A DNA stretch of 34,785 bases from Cytophagaceae bacterium (GTDB taxonomy: Bacteria; Bacteroidota; Bacteroidia; Cytophagales; Cytophagaceae), in contig JAQZBV010000121.1 in assembly GCA_029237685.1 (NCBI GenBank), positions 1 through 34,785 on the forward strand, given 5' to 3'. Below, in pieces: positions 33,813-34,785 of this stretch (position 1 is its first letter; the number at the start of each line of letters is the position of its first letter). The notes under the pieces are model-generated. The model searched no databases. It was not told the origin of the DNA and worked only from the letters and a program-made list of their open reading frames with translations. The position numbers and the translations under genes are program-made.

Positions 33813-34785
33813 CTATTTTTTCACAACCTTCAATACTTGTTTGCTATTCTCCCATTCAACTTCCAAAATATACACACCTTGAACCAAAGAACTCATATCA
33901 ATTGTAGTTACGGAGTTATTCCATGCGGAAACCGATTTCCCATTGATGTCTCTTAGGTGCATCTTTATAATGGCGTCGCTGCCTTTGTATTCCCATGTCA
34001 TTTGATCTGTCACAGGATTAGGATATAAATTAACTACACTTTCCTCTGATCCATGAGCAACAGATGAAGTCACTACGCGATCATTTGGTGTAAATAAAAA
34101 AGGTTCACTGCTTGTGGCCACGGTATTTCCTATAAAAAAAATCTTATCAGGCGTGGCATATAAATTACAAGTGTAAAAGCTACCCGCCTGATCAAATAAC
34201 CGATAATAATCATTGGTTAAATTAAGACCTTCTTCTTTCGTGAAGACCCACATACCATCGTTTGACATCTGCTCACCATATACACCTGTATAACTTGTTA
34301 CAAGCAACAGATCATTTTGAACAGTGATCCCATCTAAAGAATTAGATTTATAGGGCGTCATAACCGTTCCTGCTACAGTACCATCTGTTGTATATAAGCT
34401 CCACTCAATACCGTCATATGCCTTAAAATAAATTTTATCATTAAATGCTACCGCAGAAATTACATTACTGAATTTAGTTTCTTCAGAATATAAACTATAG
34501 GTGCCCGAAACCGTTCCATCACTGACAAAAAAATCTTCAGCAGACGTATTTGACTCTAGCGATATGCCATCAAAATACAGCTTACCATTTTCAACGAGTT
34601 TTATATAACATAAAGTTTGCGACAGCGATGAAAATTCTTTGAGCAAGACAGTTGATGACACTGTACCGTCTGAAGAATACATGTAAGCCATATCATCATT
34701 GCCAACGTTAAATAGTATAATTCTATTGCTCAGTTTTGTAAAATTCAAATTATACTGAACAAGTGAAGAATTGCATTTAGAAATA
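33813..34785 (-). CDS. T9SS-exported repeat protein, C-terminal part (5' partial)
   Basis: The frame stays open to the window end, so the true start is outside; the TTG at 34748 is internal. The visible 324 residues have repeated SDGTVxxT units (SDGTVSSTVLLK, SDGTVSGTYSLY, TDGTVAGTVMTP), the pattern of the ELWxTDGTxxGT beta-propeller-like proteins common in Bacteroidota. The end is a type IX secretion sorting domain: LYPNPVTDQMTWEY, LRDINGKSV, LVQGVYILEVE, KQVLKVVKK. It should be a large cell-surface or secreted protein; no enzymatic motif is visible in this part. Confidence 0.75.
   Translation of the reverse strand, partial: ISKCNSSLVQYNLNFTKLSNRIILFNVGNDDMAYMYSSDGTVSSTVLLKEFSSLSQTLCYIKLVENGKLYFDGISLESNTSAEDFFVSDGTVSGTYSLYSEETKFSNVISAVAFNDKIYFKAYDGIEWSLYTTDGTVAGTVMTPYKSNSLDGITVQNDLLLVTSYTGVYGEQMSNDGMWVFTKEEGLNLTNDYYRLFDQAGSFYTCNLYATPDKIFFIGNTVATSSEPFLFTPNDRVVTSSVAHGSEESVVNLYPNPVTDQMTWEYKGSDAIIKMHLRDINGKSVSAWNNSVTTIDMSSLVQGVYILEVEWENSKQVLKVVKK

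Overview
The window comes from a member of the phylum Bacteroidota, most likely a Cytophagales-type or related gliding or soil/aquatic lineage. The evidence is type IX secretion (T9SS) C-terminal sorting domains on two partial secreted proteins at the window edges, a TonB-dependent receptor with an N-terminal carboxypeptidase-regulatory-like domain, a lipoprotein TamA variant (TamL) paired with TamB, and Bacteroidota-type promoters (TTTG, then TAnnTTTG about 19-20 bases later). Starts rarely show Shine-Dalgarno sequences. No rRNA, tRNA, CRISPR, phage or complete insertion sequence was seen. No gene-free stretch exceeds 300 bases.

Layout. 1-969: 3' end of a GH9-like cellulase with a T9SS tail. 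980-5026: a THUMP-like methyltransferase, a TPM-domain membrane protein with zinc ribbons, a channel-like membrane protein with a degenerate pore, and an unrecognised helical protein. 5027-5265: convergent spacer with a terminator, a paired-hairpin repeat and a 26-bp perfect inverted repeat. 5266-12578 (minus): tamB-tamL, coupled by TAATG. 12685-13776 (minus): two thioredoxin-fold proteins. 14076-16408 (minus): an FAD-linked oxidase and a luciferase-like oxidoreductase that appear to have been joined by a deletion removing the end of one and the start of the other. 16618-18963 (minus): a ferrisiderophore-type TonB receptor. 19167-24787 (minus): the Anbu cluster, with a circularly permuted ATP-grasp gene (frameshifted here), an alpha-E protein, a transglutaminase-like protease, the Anbu proteasome-like peptidase and a lactonase-family lipoprotein. 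24961-26230: a barstar-like protein and a FKBP isomerase, divergent. 26305-29227 (minus): a response regulator followed by a three-PAS histidine kinase. 29405-33728 (minus): an SGNH/CE2-like esterase, a DoxX-like protein, a class D beta-lactamase and a GH2 beta-glucuronidase. 33813-34785: 3' part of a T9SS-exported repeat protein.

Two themes stand out. First, several genes look damaged by small deletions: a 22-base loss in the ATP-grasp gene, the oxidase/oxidoreductase junction, and possibly the channel-like gene that lacks its last helix. Real decay and assembly error cannot be told apart from sequence alone. Second, the spacers carry a recurring architecture of two self-complementary hairpins in mutual inversion (about 5100, 21196 and 32116), each with a different core sequence, like REPIN elements. 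There are also two copies of the same 7-base tandem repeat 3 kb apart. The best candidate for unusual biology is the Anbu/ATP-grasp/alpha-E/transglutaminase cluster, whose family grouping is known but whose substrate is not.
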